From Anaerostipes sp. (GTDB lineage: Bacteria > Bacillota > Clostridia > Lachnospirales > Lachnospiraceae): a stretch of DNA of 64,000 bases. How positions within the stretch are numbered: position 1 is the stretch's first letter; every line of letters starts with the position of its first letter. Below, piece after piece: positions 9,302 to 18,155 of the stretch. A program made the position numbers and the translations under genes. The notes under the pieces were generated by a model that ran no database searches, was not told the origin of the DNA, and worked only from the letters and a program-made list of their open reading frames with translations. The DNA lies in the NCBI GenBank assembly GCA_028704435.1, contig JAQWFL010000006.1:1-64000 (forward strand), given 5' to 3'.

Positions 9302-9313
9302 GGAGGAAACACT

Positions 9314-9625
9314 GTGTCAGCAATCAAAATTAAAAAAGGCGATTTAGTTAAAGTTATCGCTGGAAAAGATAAAGACAAAGAAGGTAAAGTAATTGCTGTT
9401 GACCAAAAGAAAGGTGCTGTTAAAGTTGAAGGCGCTAACATGGTAACAAAGCATACAAAGCCAAGTGCTGCAAACCAACAGGGTGGAATCGTAACAGAAG
9501 AAGGATTCTTAGATGTTTCTAATGTTATGTATGTACACAATGGTCAACCAACAAAGCTTGGTTACACCATTAATGATGGTAAAAAAGTACGTGTTGCTAA
9601 GAAAACCGGAGAGGTTATTGATTAA
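9314..9625 (+). CDS. rplX: 50S ribosomal protein L24
   Basis: Assembly-initiator protein with a KOW motif. A GTG start behind AAGGAGG gives 103 residues; the KOW segment [20 protein letters not shown] lies at residues 6-25, and the basic [11 protein letters not shown] stretch follows. Order rplN-rplX-rplE is standard for the spc operon. Confidence 0.96.
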   Translation: MSAIKIKKGDLVKVIAGKDKDKEGKVIAVDQKKGAVKVEGANMVTKHTKPSAANQQGGIVTEEGFLDVSNVMYVHNGQPTKLGYTINDGKKVRVAKKTGEVID

Positions 9626-9648
9626 TTACGGAAAGGAGGTTCAATCAG

Positions 9649-10188
9649 TTGAGTAGATTAAGAGAACAATATAGCGCAGATATTAAAGACGCTATGATGA
9701 AGAAATTTGAATATAATAATATTATGCAAGTACCAAAACTTGAGAAAATCGTTATCAATATGGGTGTTGGGGAAGCAAAAGAAAATAAAAAGCTTTTAGA
9801 TGCTGCTGTTGCAGATCTTGAAAAGATTTCAGGACAAAAGGCTGTTGTAACAAAGGCTAGAAAGTCAGTTGCGAACTTTAAGTTAAGAGAAGGAATGCCA
9901 ATTGGATGTAAAGTAACTTTAAGAGGCGAAAGAATGTATGAATTTGCTGATCGTCTTATCAACCTTGCATTACCTCGTGTACGTGACTTTAGAGGAGTTA
10001 GTCAAAACTCTTTTGATGGTAGAGGTAACTATGCGTTAGGTATTAAAGAGCAATTAATTTTCCCAGAAATCGAATACGATAAAGTAGATAAGGTAAGAGG
10101 TATGGATGTAATTTTTGTAACTACAGCTCATACAGATGAAGAAGCTCGTGAATTACTTACTTTATTCGGTATGCCATTTAAGAAATAG
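9649..10188 (+). CDS. rplE: 50S ribosomal protein L5
   Basis: 5S rRNA-binding protein of the central protuberance. Translation begins at a TTG behind AAAGGAGG, giving 179 residues. Hallmark segments are [11 protein letters not shown] near 30 and [20 protein letters not shown] near 113-132, with [13 protein letters not shown] near the C-terminus. Length is normal. Confidence 0.97.
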   Translation: MSRLREQYSADIKDAMMKKFEYNNIMQVPKLEKIVINMGVGEAKENKKLLDAAVADLEKISGQKAVVTKARKSVANFKLREGMPIGCKVTLRGERMYEFADRLINLALPRVRDFRGVSQNSFDGRGNYALGIKEQLIFPEIEYDKVDKVRGMDVIFVTTAHTDEEARELLTLFGMPFKK

Positions 10189-10202
10189 ATAGGAGGGTCC
10201 CC

Positions 10203-10388
10203 ATGGCTAAGAAGTCAATGGTAGTTAAACAACAAAGAAAACAAAAGTTTTCAACAAGAGAATATAGTCGTTGTAGAATCTGTGGACGTCCACATGGTTA
10301 TTTGAAAAAGTATGGTATTTGCAGAATTTGTTTCCGTGAATTAGCATACAAAGGACAAATTCCAGGTGTTAAAAAGGCAAGCTGGTAG
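10203..10388 (+). CDS. rpsN: 30S ribosomal protein S14, zinc-binding type (S14Z)
   Basis: Small-subunit head protein. The 61-residue form has an intact zinc site, Cys24-x2-Cys27 and Cys40-x2-Cys43, marking the zinc-dependent C+ type rather than the longer zinc-free paralogue used under zinc starvation. GGAGGG precedes the ATG. It sits between rplE and rpsH as expected for Firmicutes. Confidence 0.96.
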   Translation: MAKKSMVVKQQRKQKFSTREYSRCRICGRPHGYLKKYGICRICFRELAYKGQIPGVKKASW

Positions 10389-10408
10389 AAAGGAAGGAGG
10401 AACTAATA

Positions 10409-10810
10409 ATGACAATGAGCGATCCTATTGCAGATATGCTTACAAGAATTCGTAATGCTAACACTGCAAAACATGATACAGTAGAAATTCCTGCTTCTAA
10501 GATGAAGACAGCGATTGCACAAATCCTATTAAATGAAGGGTTTATCGCAGCTTATGAAATCAAAGAAGAGGATTCATATAAGAATATCGTGATCACATTA
10601 AAATATGGTCAAACAAAGAATGAAAAAATCATCACTGGTCTTAAGAGAATTTCTAAGCCAGGATTAAGAGTATATGCAAACTCAACTGATCTTCCTAAAG
10701 TATTAGGTGGATTAGGAATTGCGATTATTTCAACAAACAAAGGTGTAATCACAGACAAAGAAGCTAGAAAACAAAACGTTGGTGGAGAAGTTTTAGCATT
10801 TGTTTGGTAG
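10409..10810 (+). CDS. rpsH: 30S ribosomal protein S8
   Basis: Primary 16S rRNA binder; in E. coli the autorepressor of the spc operon. The 133 residues begin [16 protein letters not shown] and end with [11 protein letters not shown], the diagnostic C-terminus (GGEVLCYVW in others). The ATG at 10409 follows AAGGAGG at good spacing. An unusually long, structured 214-bp spacer follows before rplF. Confidence 0.97.
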   Translation: MTMSDPIADMLTRIRNANTAKHDTVEIPASKMKTAIAQILLNEGFIAAYEIKEEDSYKNIVITLKYGQTKNEKIITGLKRISKPGLRVYANSTDLPKVLGGLGIAIISTNKGVITDKEARKQNVGGEVLAFVW

Positions 10811-11024
10811 GCATTGAGCACTTAGTGAAGGCGAGCGTTAGTGCAGCCTGAACTTAGTGCAAAAGTCGTTACCGAGACTCAGCCAAAGCATTGCTTGAGC
10901 GCTTAGTCCAGTGTAACTACCTTGTTCATTTCATATGAGTGGATGAACATTGAACACCACATTATAAAATTTTTCTGAAAACAGAAAGAGCTTAGCTCTT
11001 TCCGACAATTTAAGGAGGTAACCT
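10811..11024 (+). promoter_or_regulatory. Structured rpsH-rplF spacer with two hairpins and a direct repeat
   Basis: This 214-bp spacer has no gene. TGTTCAT (10923-10929) pairs with ATGAACA (10943-10949). GAAAGAGC (10984-10991) pairs perfectly with GCTCTTTC (10995-11002) around a 3-nt loop, ending 10 nt before the rplF ribosome-binding site. TTGAGC-R-CTTAGT occurs twice (10814-10826 and 10895-10907). There is no T-run, so a translational, processing or protein-binding role is more likely than termination. Confidence 0.5.
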
Positions 11025-11567
11025 ATGTCTCGTATAGGTAGATTGCCAATTGAAATCCCTGCAGGTGTAGAGATTAAAATTGAAGAAGGAAACAAAGTGA
11101 CTGTAAAAGGTCCTAAAGGAACATTAGAAAAATGTTTACCAGTAGAAATGACAATTAAACAAGAAGGAACAGAACTTATTGTTACAAGACCAAATGATCT
11201 TAAGAAAATGAAGTCTTTACATGGTTTAACAAGATCTCTTCTTGCTAACATGGTAACAGGAGTAACTGAGGGATACCAAAAAACTCTTGAAATCAACGGT
11301 GTTGGTTACAGAGCATCTAAAAAAGGAAAAGAAATTTCTTTCAACCTTGGATTCTCACATCCAGTTTCAATGACAGATCCAGAAGGAATTGAGACTGAGA
11401 TGGATGGTCAAAATATTATCCATGTGAAAGGTATCGATAAAGAAAAAGTTGGACAATACGCAGCTGAAATCAGAGATTTAAGAAGACCAGAACCTTACAA
11501 AGGTAAAGGTATTAAGTATGCTGATGAAGTTATTAGACGTAAAGTTGGAAAAACTGGTGCAAAATAA
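11025..11567 (+). CDS. rplF: 50S ribosomal protein L6
   Basis: Binds near the sarcin-ricin loop and factor-binding site. The 180 residues begin [14 protein letters not shown] and end with [19 protein letters not shown], the diagnostic C-terminal segment, on the usual two-repeat fold. AAGGAGG precedes the ATG, just downstream of a perfect 8-bp hairpin. Confidence 0.97.
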   Translation: MSRIGRLPIEIPAGVEIKIEEGNKVTVKGPKGTLEKCLPVEMTIKQEGTELIVTRPNDLKKMKSLHGLTRSLLANMVTGVTEGYQKTLEINGVGYRASKKGKEISFNLGFSHPVSMTDPEGIETEMDGQNIIHVKGIDKEKVGQYAAEIRDLRRPEPYKGKGIKYADEVIRRKVGKTGAK

Positions 11568-11581
11568 AGGAGTGATATAGG

Positions 11582-11950
11582 ATGATTAAGAAACAATCAA
11601 GAAGTAAAATTCGTGCAAAAAAACATTTAAAGCTTCGTAATCGCATTAGTGGAACAGCAGAACAACCACGTTTAAGCGTATTTAGAAGTAACGATCATAT
11701 GTATGCTCAAATCATTGACGACACAGTTGGAAATACTTTGGTATCAGCATCAACTCTTCAAAAGGACATCAAGGCTGATTTAGAAAAGACAAATGATGTT
11801 GCAGCAGCAGCTCATTTAGGAAAAGTTATTGCAGAACGTGCATTAGCAAAAGGTATTTCAACCGTAGTTTTTGATAGAGGCGGATTTATTTATCAAGGAA
11901 AAATTAAAGCATTAGCAGACGCAGCTCGTGAAGCTGGTCTACAATTCTAA
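11582..11950 (+). CDS. rplR: 50S ribosomal protein L18
   Basis: 5S rRNA-binding protein. The 122 residues have a basic N-terminus ([19 protein letters not shown]) followed by the [19 protein letters not shown] strand and a C-terminal [20 protein letters not shown] helix, all L18 signatures. Spacing from rplF is 14 bp with AAGGAGTG before the ATG. Confidence 0.97.
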   Translation: MIKKQSRSKIRAKKHLKLRNRISGTAEQPRLSVFRSNDHMYAQIIDDTVGNTLVSASTLQKDIKADLEKTNDVAAAAHLGKVIAERALAKGISTVVFDRGGFIYQGKIKALADAAREAGLQF

Positions 11951-11964
11951 TAGGAGGAAATGAA

Positions 11965-12474
11965 ATGAAGCATACACTAATCGACGCTAGTCAATTAGAA
12001 CTAGAAGACAAAGTAGTATCGATCAAACGTGTTACTAAGGTTGTAAAAGGCGGACGTAATATGAGATTCGCAGCACTTGTTGTTGTCGGAGACAAAAATG
12101 GACACGTTGGTGCTGGATTAGGTAAAGCAATGGAAATTCCTGAAGCAATTCGTAAAGGAAGAGAAGCTGCAACTAAGAATTTAGTTACAGTACCAATCGA
12201 TGCAAAAGGAAGTACACCTCATGACTTTACAGGAAACTTTGGTGGAGCATCTGTATTATTAAAGACATCTCCAGAAGGTACTGGAATTATCGCCGGTGGA
12301 CCTTCACGTGACGTTCTTGAGTTAGCAGGATATAAAAATATCCGTTCAAAATCTTTAGGTTCAAACAACAAACAAAACGTTGTTCTTGCAACTATTGAAG
12401 GTTTAAAGAACTTGAAGACTCCAGAAGATGTAGCAAAACTTCGCGGAAAATCTGTTGAAGAGCTATTAGGTTAG
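11965..12474 (+). CDS. rpsE: 30S ribosomal protein S5
   Basis: Decoding-fidelity protein; mutations in its N-terminal loop confer spectinomycin resistance. The 169 residues include [18 protein letters not shown] near residue 26 (spectinomycin loop) and [10 protein letters not shown] near 47. No resistance-type deletion is visible. AGGAGG precedes the start. Confidence 0.97.
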   Translation: MKHTLIDASQLELEDKVVSIKRVTKVVKGGRNMRFAALVVVGDKNGHVGAGLGKAMEIPEAIRKGREAATKNLVTVPIDAKGSTPHDFTGNFGGASVLLKTSPEGTGIIAGGPSRDVLELAGYKNIRSKSLGSNNKQNVVLATIEGLKNLKTPEDVAKLRGKSVEELLG

Positions 12475-12487
12475 GAGGAAGTATAAA

Positions 12488-12670
12488 ATGGCAGATAAAT
12501 TAAAAATCACATTAGTAAAATCTACAATTGGTGCCATCCCTAAACATAAGAAGACAATTGAAGCATTAGGTCTTAAGAAAATGCATAAGACTGTTGAAAT
12601 GCCAGATAACGCTTCTGTTAGAGGAATGATTCATCAAGTACAACATTTAGTAAAAGTAGAAGAAATATAA
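12488..12670 (+). CDS. rpmD: 50S ribosomal protein L30
   Basis: Small 60-residue large-subunit protein with the usual KITLVKSTIGAIPKHKKTIEALGL start and a C-terminal GMIHQVQHLVKVEE helix-strand. Present in most Firmicutes between rpsE and rplO, as here. GGAGG precedes the ATG. Confidence 0.96.
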   Translation: MADKLKITLVKSTIGAIPKHKKTIEALGLKKMHKTVEMPDNASVRGMIHQVQHLVKVEEI

Positions 12671-12693
12671 TATAGATGAAGGAGGTGCCACAG

Positions 12694-13137
12694 ATGGAAT
12701 TATCAAACTTAAGTCCAGCAGAAGGATCTAAGCATAGCGACAACTTTAGAAAAGGTCGTGGACATGGATCAGGAAATGGAAAAACTGCAGGTAGAGGACA
12801 TAAAGGGCAAAAAGCTCGTTCTGGAGGAGGAGTTCGTCCAGGATTTGAAGGTGGACAAATGCCTTTATACAGACGTATTCCAAAAAGAGGATTTACATGT
12901 AGAAACTCTAAAGAAATCATTGGAATCAACGTTTCAGTATTAGATAGATTTGAAGATGGAGCAGAAGTATCAGTTGCTACATTAATTGAAACTGGAGTAG
13001 TATCTAATCCACGTGACGGAATCAAAATCTTAGGAAATGGAGAATTAACTAAGAAGCTTACAGTAAAAGCAAATGCATTTAGTGCAAGTGCAAAAGAAAA
13101 AATTGAAGCTCTTGGTGGAAAAGCTGAGGTGATTTAA
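12694..13137 (+). CDS. rplO: 50S ribosomal protein L15
   Basis: Late-assembly protein with a long glycine/arginine-rich N-terminal arm. The ATG at 12694 is chosen over one at 12676 because AAGGAGGTG lies between them. The 147 residues start [13 protein letters not shown] and include [18 protein letters not shown] near 50-67. Its TAA directly abuts the secY ATG, and a GAGGTGAT ribosome-binding site for secY lies inside its last codons. Confidence 0.96.
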   Translation: MELSNLSPAEGSKHSDNFRKGRGHGSGNGKTAGRGHKGQKARSGGGVRPGFEGGQMPLYRRIPKRGFTCRNSKEIIGINVSVLDRFEDGAEVSVATLIETGVVSNPRDGIKILGNGELTKKLTVKANAFSASAKEKIEALGGKAEVI

Positions 13138-14454
13138 ATGTCAAATGCATTTACAGATGCGTTGCATAATAAACAACTGATTAAAAAATTGCTATTTACG
13201 TTATTTGTATTAGTTGTTGTTCGCTTTGGTGCTCAATTACCAATTCCGGGAATTGATTCAGCTCAAATTACAGCATATTTAAAGAGTGCATTAGGAGATT
13301 CATTTAATCTCCTTAACTCTTTTACTGGTGGATCATTCATGCAAATGTCAGTATTTGCATTGAGTGTAACACCTTACATTACATCTTCTATTATTATGCA
13401 GTTGATGACAATTGCAATTCCTGCTCTTGAAGAATTACAAAAAGACGGGGAAGATGGAAGAAAAAAGATTGCAAAAATTACAAGATATGTCACAGTTGTA
13501 CTTGCTATTGTTGAAGGTGCAGGAATGACAATCGGATTTAACAATCAAGGAATATTAGGAACTGGAAATACGAACTTTACAATGTTCACTATGATTATTG
13601 CTTTGACTGCAGGTGCCGTATTGGTTATGTGGTTAGGAGAAAGAATTACAGAGAGTGGAGTTGGAAATGGAATTTCTATTATTTTGTTAATTAACATTGT
13701 TTCAGGAATGCCAAGTGATTTTGCTACATTGTATAATCAGTTTATGAAGGGAAAGCAAATTGGCCCAGCATTGATTGCAGGATGCGTAATCGCAGCTGTA
13801 GTTTTAGCGCTTGTTATATTTGTAATTATTCTTTCAGATGCTGAAAGACATATTCCAATCCAATATTCAAAGAAAGTACAGGGAAGAAAAATGGTTGGAG
13901 GACAATCATCACATATTCCTTTAAAAGTTAATACAGCAGGTGTTATCCCAATTATCTTCGCATCATCTATTATGCAATTTCCGTTGATTATTCAACAATT
14001 GTTTAAATATGATAGTAATGGAATTGGTGGAAAAATACTTTCAACCTTAAATAGTTCTTCTTGGTTTGATGTAAATCATCCAAAGAGATCAATTGGTTTA
14101 TTGCTGTATGTTATTTTAGTTATTTTGTTTGCATATTTCTATACATCGATTACTTTTAATCCACTGGAAATATCAAATAATATGAAAAAACAAGGTGGAT
14201 TCATTCCAGGAATCCGTCCAGGAAAGCCGACAGTTGATTATTTAAATAAAATTTTGAAATATATTATATTTATAGGCGCAGCTGGATTGACAGTTGTTGC
14301 GGTTATCCCATATTTCTTTAATGGAGTATTTGGAGCATCTGTTTCTTTTGGTGGAACATCTATTATTATCGTTGTAGGTGTTATTCTAGAAACAATTAAG
14401 CAGATTAAATCACAACTGTTAGTACAAAGTTATTCTGGTTTTTTAAATGACTAA
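13138..14454 (+). CDS. secY: Protein translocase channel subunit SecY
   Basis: Pore subunit of the SecYEG translocon in the cytoplasmic membrane; works with the SecA encoded at the right end of the window. The 438 residues predict ten membrane segments, with the conserved GERITESGVGNGISIILL segment near 178 and the FNPLEISNNMKKQGGFIPG loop near 340, which is the SecA-binding cytoplasmic loop. It is the last spc gene before a strong terminator. Confidence 0.97.
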   Translation: MSNAFTDALHNKQLIKKLLFTLFVLVVVRFGAQLPIPGIDSAQITAYLKSALGDSFNLLNSFTGGSFMQMSVFALSVTPYITSSIIMQLMTIAIPALEELQKDGEDGRKKIAKITRYVTVVLAIVEGAGMTIGFNNQGILGTGNTNFTMFTMIIALTAGAVLVMWLGERITESGVGNGISIILLINIVSGMPSDFATLYNQFMKGKQIGPALIAGCVIAAVVLALVIFVIILSDAERHIPIQYSKKVQGRKMVGGQSSHIPLKVNTAGVIPIIFASSIMQFPLIIQQLFKYDSNGIGGKILSTLNSSSWFDVNHPKRSIGLLLYVILVILFAYFYTSITFNPLEISNNMKKQGGFIPGIRPGKPTVDYLNKILKYIIFIGAAGLTVVAVIPYFFNGVFGASVSFGGTSIIIVVGVILETIKQIKSQLLVQSYSGFLND

Positions 14455-14460
14455 TAAAAA

Positions 14461-14494
14461 AACAAGCTGTAGCTATAAACTACAGCTTGTTTTT
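14461..14494 (+). terminator. Intrinsic terminator after secY
   Basis: A perfect 12-bp stem (14461-14472 with 14480-14491), a 7-nt loop, then TTTT. Closes the S10-spc transcription unit. Confidence 0.88.
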
Positions 14495-14518
14495 ATTACA
14501 CAATTAAAGGCATTTCAG

Positions 14519-14527
14519 TGATATAAT
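14519..14527 (+). promoter_or_regulatory. Extended -10 promoter for adk-map-infA
   Basis: TGA followed directly by TATAAT (14522-14527) forms a perfect extended -10; no good -35 is seen (CACAAT at 17 bp). It lies between the secY terminator and adk. Confidence 0.65.
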
Positions 14528-14572
14528 GTATGTATATGTAAACGATTCATTTGACGAAGAGGAGGAATTACT

Positions 14573-15217
14573 ATGAAGATTATTATGTTAGGTGCTCCAG
14601 GTGCGGGCAAAGGAACTCAGGCAAAGCAAATTGCAGAGCAATACAATATTCCACATATTTCTACAGGAGATATTTTCCGTGAGAATATTAAGAACGGTAC
14701 TCCATTAGGTGCAAAGGCAAAAGAATATATGGATCAAGGATTATTAGTACCTGATGAACTAGTTTGTGACTTAGTTGTTGACAGAATTGAAAAAGATGAT
14801 TGTAGCAAAGGTTTTATTCTAGATGGTTTTCCAAGAACAATTCCCCAAGCAGATGCATTAGATACGGCATTAAAAGAGAAGAACAAACAGATCGATTATG
14901 CACTTGATATTGAAGTACCAGATGAGAACATTGTAAACCGTATGGCTGGAAGACGTTCTTGTAAAGAATGTGGAGCTATTTTCCATTTACAGTACAATCC
15001 TCCAAAGGAAGAAAACAAGTGTGATGCATGTCAGGGAGAGCTAGTCTTAAGAGATGACGATAAAGCAGAGACAGTAAAGAAAAGATTAGACGTATATCAT
15101 GAGCAGACAGCTCCACTTATTTCTCACTATGAAAAAGCTGGAGTGTTACATGAGATTGATGGAACTGTAGATATTACAGTTGTATTTGAAGAAATTAAGA
15201 AAATCTTAGGGGCATAG
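14573..15217 (+). CDS. adk: Adenylate kinase, zinc-lid type
   Basis: Phosphoryl exchange ATP + AMP to 2 ADP in the cytoplasm. The 214 residues show the P-loop GAPGAGKGTQA at 7-17, the AMP-binding STGDIFRENI near 30, DGFPRTIPQA near 84, and a lid with Cys-x2-Cys (SCKECGA) and a second Cys-x2-Cys (KCDACQG), the structural zinc site typical of Gram-positive enzymes. AGGAGG precedes the ATG; map follows after 2 bp. Confidence 0.97.
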   Translation: MKIIMLGAPGAGKGTQAKQIAEQYNIPHISTGDIFRENIKNGTPLGAKAKEYMDQGLLVPDELVCDLVVDRIEKDDCSKGFILDGFPRTIPQADALDTALKEKNKQIDYALDIEVPDENIVNRMAGRRSCKECGAIFHLQYNPPKEENKCDACQGELVLRDDDKAETVKKRLDVYHEQTAPLISHYEKAGVLHEIDGTVDITVVFEEIKKILGA

Positions 15218-15219
15218 AA

Positions 15220-15975
15220 ATGGCAGTTACAATAAAGTCAAATCGTGAGATTTTATTAATGAAGGAAGCTGGGAAAATCTTAGAAGATGTACACAATCAA
15301 TTAGAAGATTTTATAAAGCCTGGGATTTCTACATTAGAAATTGACCAGTTTGGAGAAAAAGCAATTCGAGATTATGGATGTATTCCTTCTTTTCTTAATT
15401 ACAATGGATATCCGGCGTCAATTTGTGTATCAGTCAATGAGGAAGTCGTTCATGGAATTCCAAAAAAGGATAGAATTATTAAATCCGGTGACATTGTAAG
15501 CCTGGATGCTGGGGTTATTTATCAAGGGTATCATTCGGATGCGGCAAGAACCTATGGTGTGGGAAGTACCACACCAGAGGCTGACCGGTTGATACAAGTT
15601 ACAAAGGAAAGTTTCTTTGAAGGGATAAAGGCTGCAAAACCAGGGAATCATTTATTTGATATCTCTTATGGAATTCAGACTTATATAGAAGAAAATGGTT
15701 TTTCAGTTGTTCGCGACTTAGTAGGTCATGGAATCGGAACTCATTTACATGAGGATCCTCAGATTCCAAACTTTAAGATGAAGCGTAAGGGAATTAAACT
15801 TTGTGCAGGAATGACACTGGCAATTGAACCTATGGTAAATGCAGGAGCATATGATGTAGAGTGGCTGGATGATGACTGGACTGTAGTTACTGCAGATGGA
15901 AGTTTATCAGCTCATTATGAGAATACAATATTGATTACAGAAACAGGATATGAAATCCTATCATTATCTATTTAA
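15220..15975 (+). CDS. map: Methionine aminopeptidase, type I
   Basis: Removes N-terminal methionine from nascent proteins. The 251 residues contain the metal ligands in LDAGVIYQGYHSDAART near residue 95-110, GHGIGTHLHEDPQIPNF near 171, AIEPMV near 205, and a final HYENT with the last glutamate. There is no N-terminal zinc-finger extension. Its start lies 2 bp after the adk stop, so translation is probably coupled. Confidence 0.96.
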   Translation: MAVTIKSNREILLMKEAGKILEDVHNQLEDFIKPGISTLEIDQFGEKAIRDYGCIPSFLNYNGYPASICVSVNEEVVHGIPKKDRIIKSGDIVSLDAGVIYQGYHSDAARTYGVGSTTPEADRLIQVTKESFFEGIKAAKPGNHLFDISYGIQTYIEENGFSVVRDLVGHGIGTHLHEDPQIPNFKMKRKGIKLCAGMTLAIEPMVNAGAYDVEWLDDDWTVVTADGSLSAHYENTILITETGYEILSLSI

Positions 15976-15990
15976 GAAAAGGAGAAAGAA

Positions 15991-16209
15991 ATGGCAAAAT
16001 CAGAAGCAATTGAAATTGAGGGAGTTGTATTAGAGAAGTTACCTAATGCGATGTTTAAAGTAGAAATCGAAGGTGGACACGTAGTGTTAGCTCATATTAG
16101 TGGAAAGCTAAGAATGAATTATATTAAAATCCTTCCAGGAGACAAAGTAACATTAGCATTATCTCCATATGATTTAACAAAAGGACGTATTATTTGGCGT
16201 GACAAATAA
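15991..16209 (+). CDS. infA: Translation initiation factor IF-1
   Basis: 72-residue OB-fold factor that occupies the 30S A site during initiation. Segments [20 protein letters not shown] and [19 protein letters not shown] are diagnostic; it ends in the usual KGRIIWR. AAAAGGAG precedes the ATG. The order adk-map-infA-rpmJ is typical of Firmicutes. Confidence 0.97.
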   Translation: MAKSEAIEIEGVVLEKLPNAMFKVEIEGGHVVLAHISGKLRMNYIKILPGDKVTLALSPYDLTKGRIIWRDK

Positions 16210-16221
16210 ATAAAAAAGTTC

Positions 16222-16250
16222 TTGATTATTAGAAAGTATGATGGTACAAT
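16222..16250 (+). promoter_or_regulatory. Promoter for rpmJ and the alpha operon
   Basis: TTGATT (16222-16227), 17 bp, TACAAT (16245-16250), with TGG directly before the -10 (extended -10). It lies in the infA-rpmJ spacer and would supply separate transcription of rpmJ through rplQ. Confidence 0.7.
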
Positions 16251-16283
16251 GGTATACGAACGTTTTATGAAAGGAGAAATTCA

Positions 16284-16397
16284 ATGAAAGTTAGAGCTTC
16301 AGTAAAACCAATGTGCGAAAAGTGCAAGGTTATTAAGAGAAAGGGATCTGTCAGAGTAATCTGTGAGAATCCAAAGCACAAACAAAGACAAGGATAA
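16284..16397 (+). CDS. rpmJ: 50S ribosomal protein L36, zinc-binding type
   Basis: A 37-residue protein reading [17 protein letters not shown] at its start and ending KHKQRQG. The zinc site Cys11-x2-Cys14, Cys27 and His32 is intact (C+ type). AAAGGAG lies 7 nt before the ATG. It is followed by a long 203-bp structured spacer before rpsM. Confidence 0.95.
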   Translation: MKVRASVKPMCEKCKVIKRKGSVRVICENPKHKQRQG

Positions 16398-16600
16398 TTT
16401 TTCTTTTAAGGGATAGAATTGTTCCTTGCTTTTGTTGTGTGTGAATTTAGGCGGCTGTTCGATATGGGACGTCACCCATATTGATGTATATAGATAGAAA
16501 ACATTAGGTTATTAGGTAGAGACACGTATAACATTTCACCGTACGCGGATATGATGGATTTACTTAGACACATTATTATTATTTTGGAGGAAGAAAAAAC
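16398..16600 (+). promoter_or_regulatory. Structured rpmJ-rpsM spacer (candidate alpha-operon control site)
   Basis: No gene in 203 bp. ATATGGG (16462-16468) pairs perfectly with CCCATAT (16475-16481) around ACGTCA. The spacer ends in a GGAGG site before rpsM. In E. coli a pseudoknot at the rpsM start binds S4 to repress the alpha operon; here rpsD lies in the same operon, so an analogous but unrelated element is possible (inference). Confidence 0.45.
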
Positions 16601-16969
16601 ATGGCTCGTATTTCAGGTGTTGATTTACCAAGAGAAAAGCGTGTAGAGATTGGACTTACTTATATTTATGGTATTGGTCTAACAAGTGCTAGACGTATTT
16701 TATCAGAAGCAAATGTTGACCTTGACACTCGTGTTCGTGACTTAACTGATGACGAAGTTCGTAGAATCAGTGAAGTTATTAACGAATCACAAGTTGTAGA
16801 AGGTGATTTAAGAAGAGAAATCGCTCTTAATATTAAGAGATTAAAAGAAATTGGATGTTACAGAGGAAAGCGTCATAGACAAGGACTTCCATGTCATGGA
16901 CAAAAAACTAAGACAAACGCTAGAACTTGTAAGGGTCCTAAGAAAACTGTTGCAAATAAGAAAAAATAA
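16601..16969 (+). CDS. rpsM: 30S ribosomal protein S13
   Basis: Head protein contacting P-site tRNA and the B1b bridge. The 122 residues begin [18 protein letters not shown] and end KKTVANKKK. The C-terminal tail reads [19 protein letters not shown] where many orthologues have GLPVRGQ and ARTRKGP, so it carries extra Cys and His residues; whether this is clade-typical cannot be told here. TTGGAGG precedes the ATG. Confidence 0.96.
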   Translation: MARISGVDLPREKRVEIGLTYIYGIGLTSARRILSEANVDLDTRVRDLTDDEVRRISEVINESQVVEGDLRREIALNIKRLKEIGCYRGKRHRQGLPCHGQKTKTNARTCKGPKKTVANKKK

Positions 16970-17022
16970 TCTTTCATATATAATATGAAATTGATTCTCA
17001 AAGAAAGGTAGTTAAGTTAATT

Positions 17023-17415
17023 ATGGCTAAAGTTACAAAAAAAGTGTCAAAAAAACGTGTCAAAAAGAATGTACAACACGGACAAGCACACATTCAGTCA
17101 TCTTTCAATAATACAATTGTTACATTAACTGATGCACAAGGAAATGCACTTTCTTGGGCAAGTGCAGGTGGATTAGGATTCAGAGGATCTAGAAAGTCTA
17201 CACCTTACGCAGCACAAATGGCTGCAGAGACTGCAACAAAAGCAGCATTAGTACACGGGTTAAAAACAGTAGACGTTATGGTAAAGGGACCAGGATCTGG
17301 AAGAGAAGCAGCAATTCGTGCTTTATCAACAGCTGGACTTGAAGTTACAAGTATCAGCGATGTTACACCAGTTCCACATAATGGATGTCGCCCACCAAAA
17401 CGTAGAAGAGTATAA
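17023..17415 (+). CDS. rpsK: 30S ribosomal protein S11
   Basis: Platform protein lining the mRNA exit. The 130 residues include [18 protein letters not shown] near 19, [18 protein letters not shown] near 53 and the C-terminal [18 protein letters not shown], all diagnostic. AAAGGTAG precedes the ATG; rpsD follows 16 bp later. Confidence 0.97.
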   Translation: MAKVTKKVSKKRVKKNVQHGQAHIQSSFNNTIVTLTDAQGNALSWASAGGLGFRGSRKSTPYAAQMAAETATKAALVHGLKTVDVMVKGPGSGREAAIRALSTAGLEVTSISDVTPVPHNGCRPPKRRRV

Positions 17416-17431
17416 TTAGGAGGATTAGAAG

Positions 17432-18025
17432 ATGGCAGTAGATAGAACTCCAGTCTTAAAAAGATGTAGATCTTTAGGTCTTGATCCCTTATTTTTAGGT
17501 ATAGACAAAAAGTCAAATAGAACCTCAACAAGAGGAAACAGAAAGAAGAGCGAATATGGTCTTCAACTTCGTGAGAAGCAAAAAGCAAAATTTATTTATG
17601 GTGTTTTAGAAAAACCATTTAGAAATTATTACGCAAAAGCTGAAAAGATGAAAGGTCAAACAGGTGTAAACCTTATGACTTTACTAGAACTTAGATTGGA
17701 CAATGTATTGTTCCGTATGGGTTATGGTAGAACAAGAAAAGAATGTAGACAAATCGTTGATCATAAGCATGTACTTGTAAACGGTAAACAAGTTAATATT
17801 CCTTCTTATAAAGTTTCAGTTGGTGATGTAATTGAAATCAAAGAAAAACATAGAACATCTCCAAGATACAAAGAGATTTTCGAAGCTACAGATGGAAGAA
17901 TGGTTCCATCATGGTTAGAAGCTAACCATGAAGCTTTTACTGGAACAGTAAAAGAGATTCCAGCAAGAGAAGAAATCGATGTTCCTGTAAATGAAACTCT
18001 TATTGTCGAGTTATATTCTAAATAA
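17432..18025 (+). CDS. rpsD: 30S ribosomal protein S4 (zinc-free type)
   Basis: Primary 16S rRNA binder, fidelity factor and, in E. coli and Bacillus, autoregulator. The 197 residues begin AVDRTPVLKRCRSLGLDP and lack the N-terminal four-cysteine zinc site of C+ forms. The S4 domain GYGRTRKECRQIVDHKHVLV lies near 97-116. Location inside the alpha operon, between rpsK and rpoA, differs from the stand-alone rpsD of Bacillus subtilis. Confidence 0.97.
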   Translation: MAVDRTPVLKRCRSLGLDPLFLGIDKKSNRTSTRGNRKKSEYGLQLREKQKAKFIYGVLEKPFRNYYAKAEKMKGQTGVNLMTLLELRLDNVLFRMGYGRTRKECRQIVDHKHVLVNGKQVNIPSYKVSVGDVIEIKEKHRTSPRYKEIFEATDGRMVPSWLEANHEAFTGTVKEIPAREEIDVPVNETLIVELYSK

Positions 18026-18092
18026 TAAAGTGAATGCAATGATACATTTCTTGTTTCAAGAGATGTTGACATTGTTTTCATGAGTAAGTAGC

Positions 18093-18115
18093 AAAGCGGA
18101 ATCAATTTCCGCTTT
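18093..18115 (+). promoter_or_regulatory. Hairpin in the rpsD-rpoA spacer
   Basis: AAAGCGGAA (18093-18101) pairs perfectly with TTCCGCTTT (18107-18115) around TCAAT. Only a weak T-rich tract (ATTATTTTT at 18126-18134) follows, so it might give partial termination or RNA processing between the S4 and alpha-subunit genes. Confidence 0.45.
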
Positions 18116-18155
18116 ACTGACCCTCAATTATTTTTAACCCAGAAGGAGGGGCCGT

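Noticed and set aside
9157-9962. Minus-strand ORFs of 105-127 codons opposite rplN, rplX and rplE
   Set aside because: They lie wholly opposite conserved ribosomal genes and have no family resemblance or start signals.
18066-18094. Promoter for rpoA
   Set aside because: TTGACA is present at 18066, but the position 17 bp later reads TAGCAA, a poor -10.
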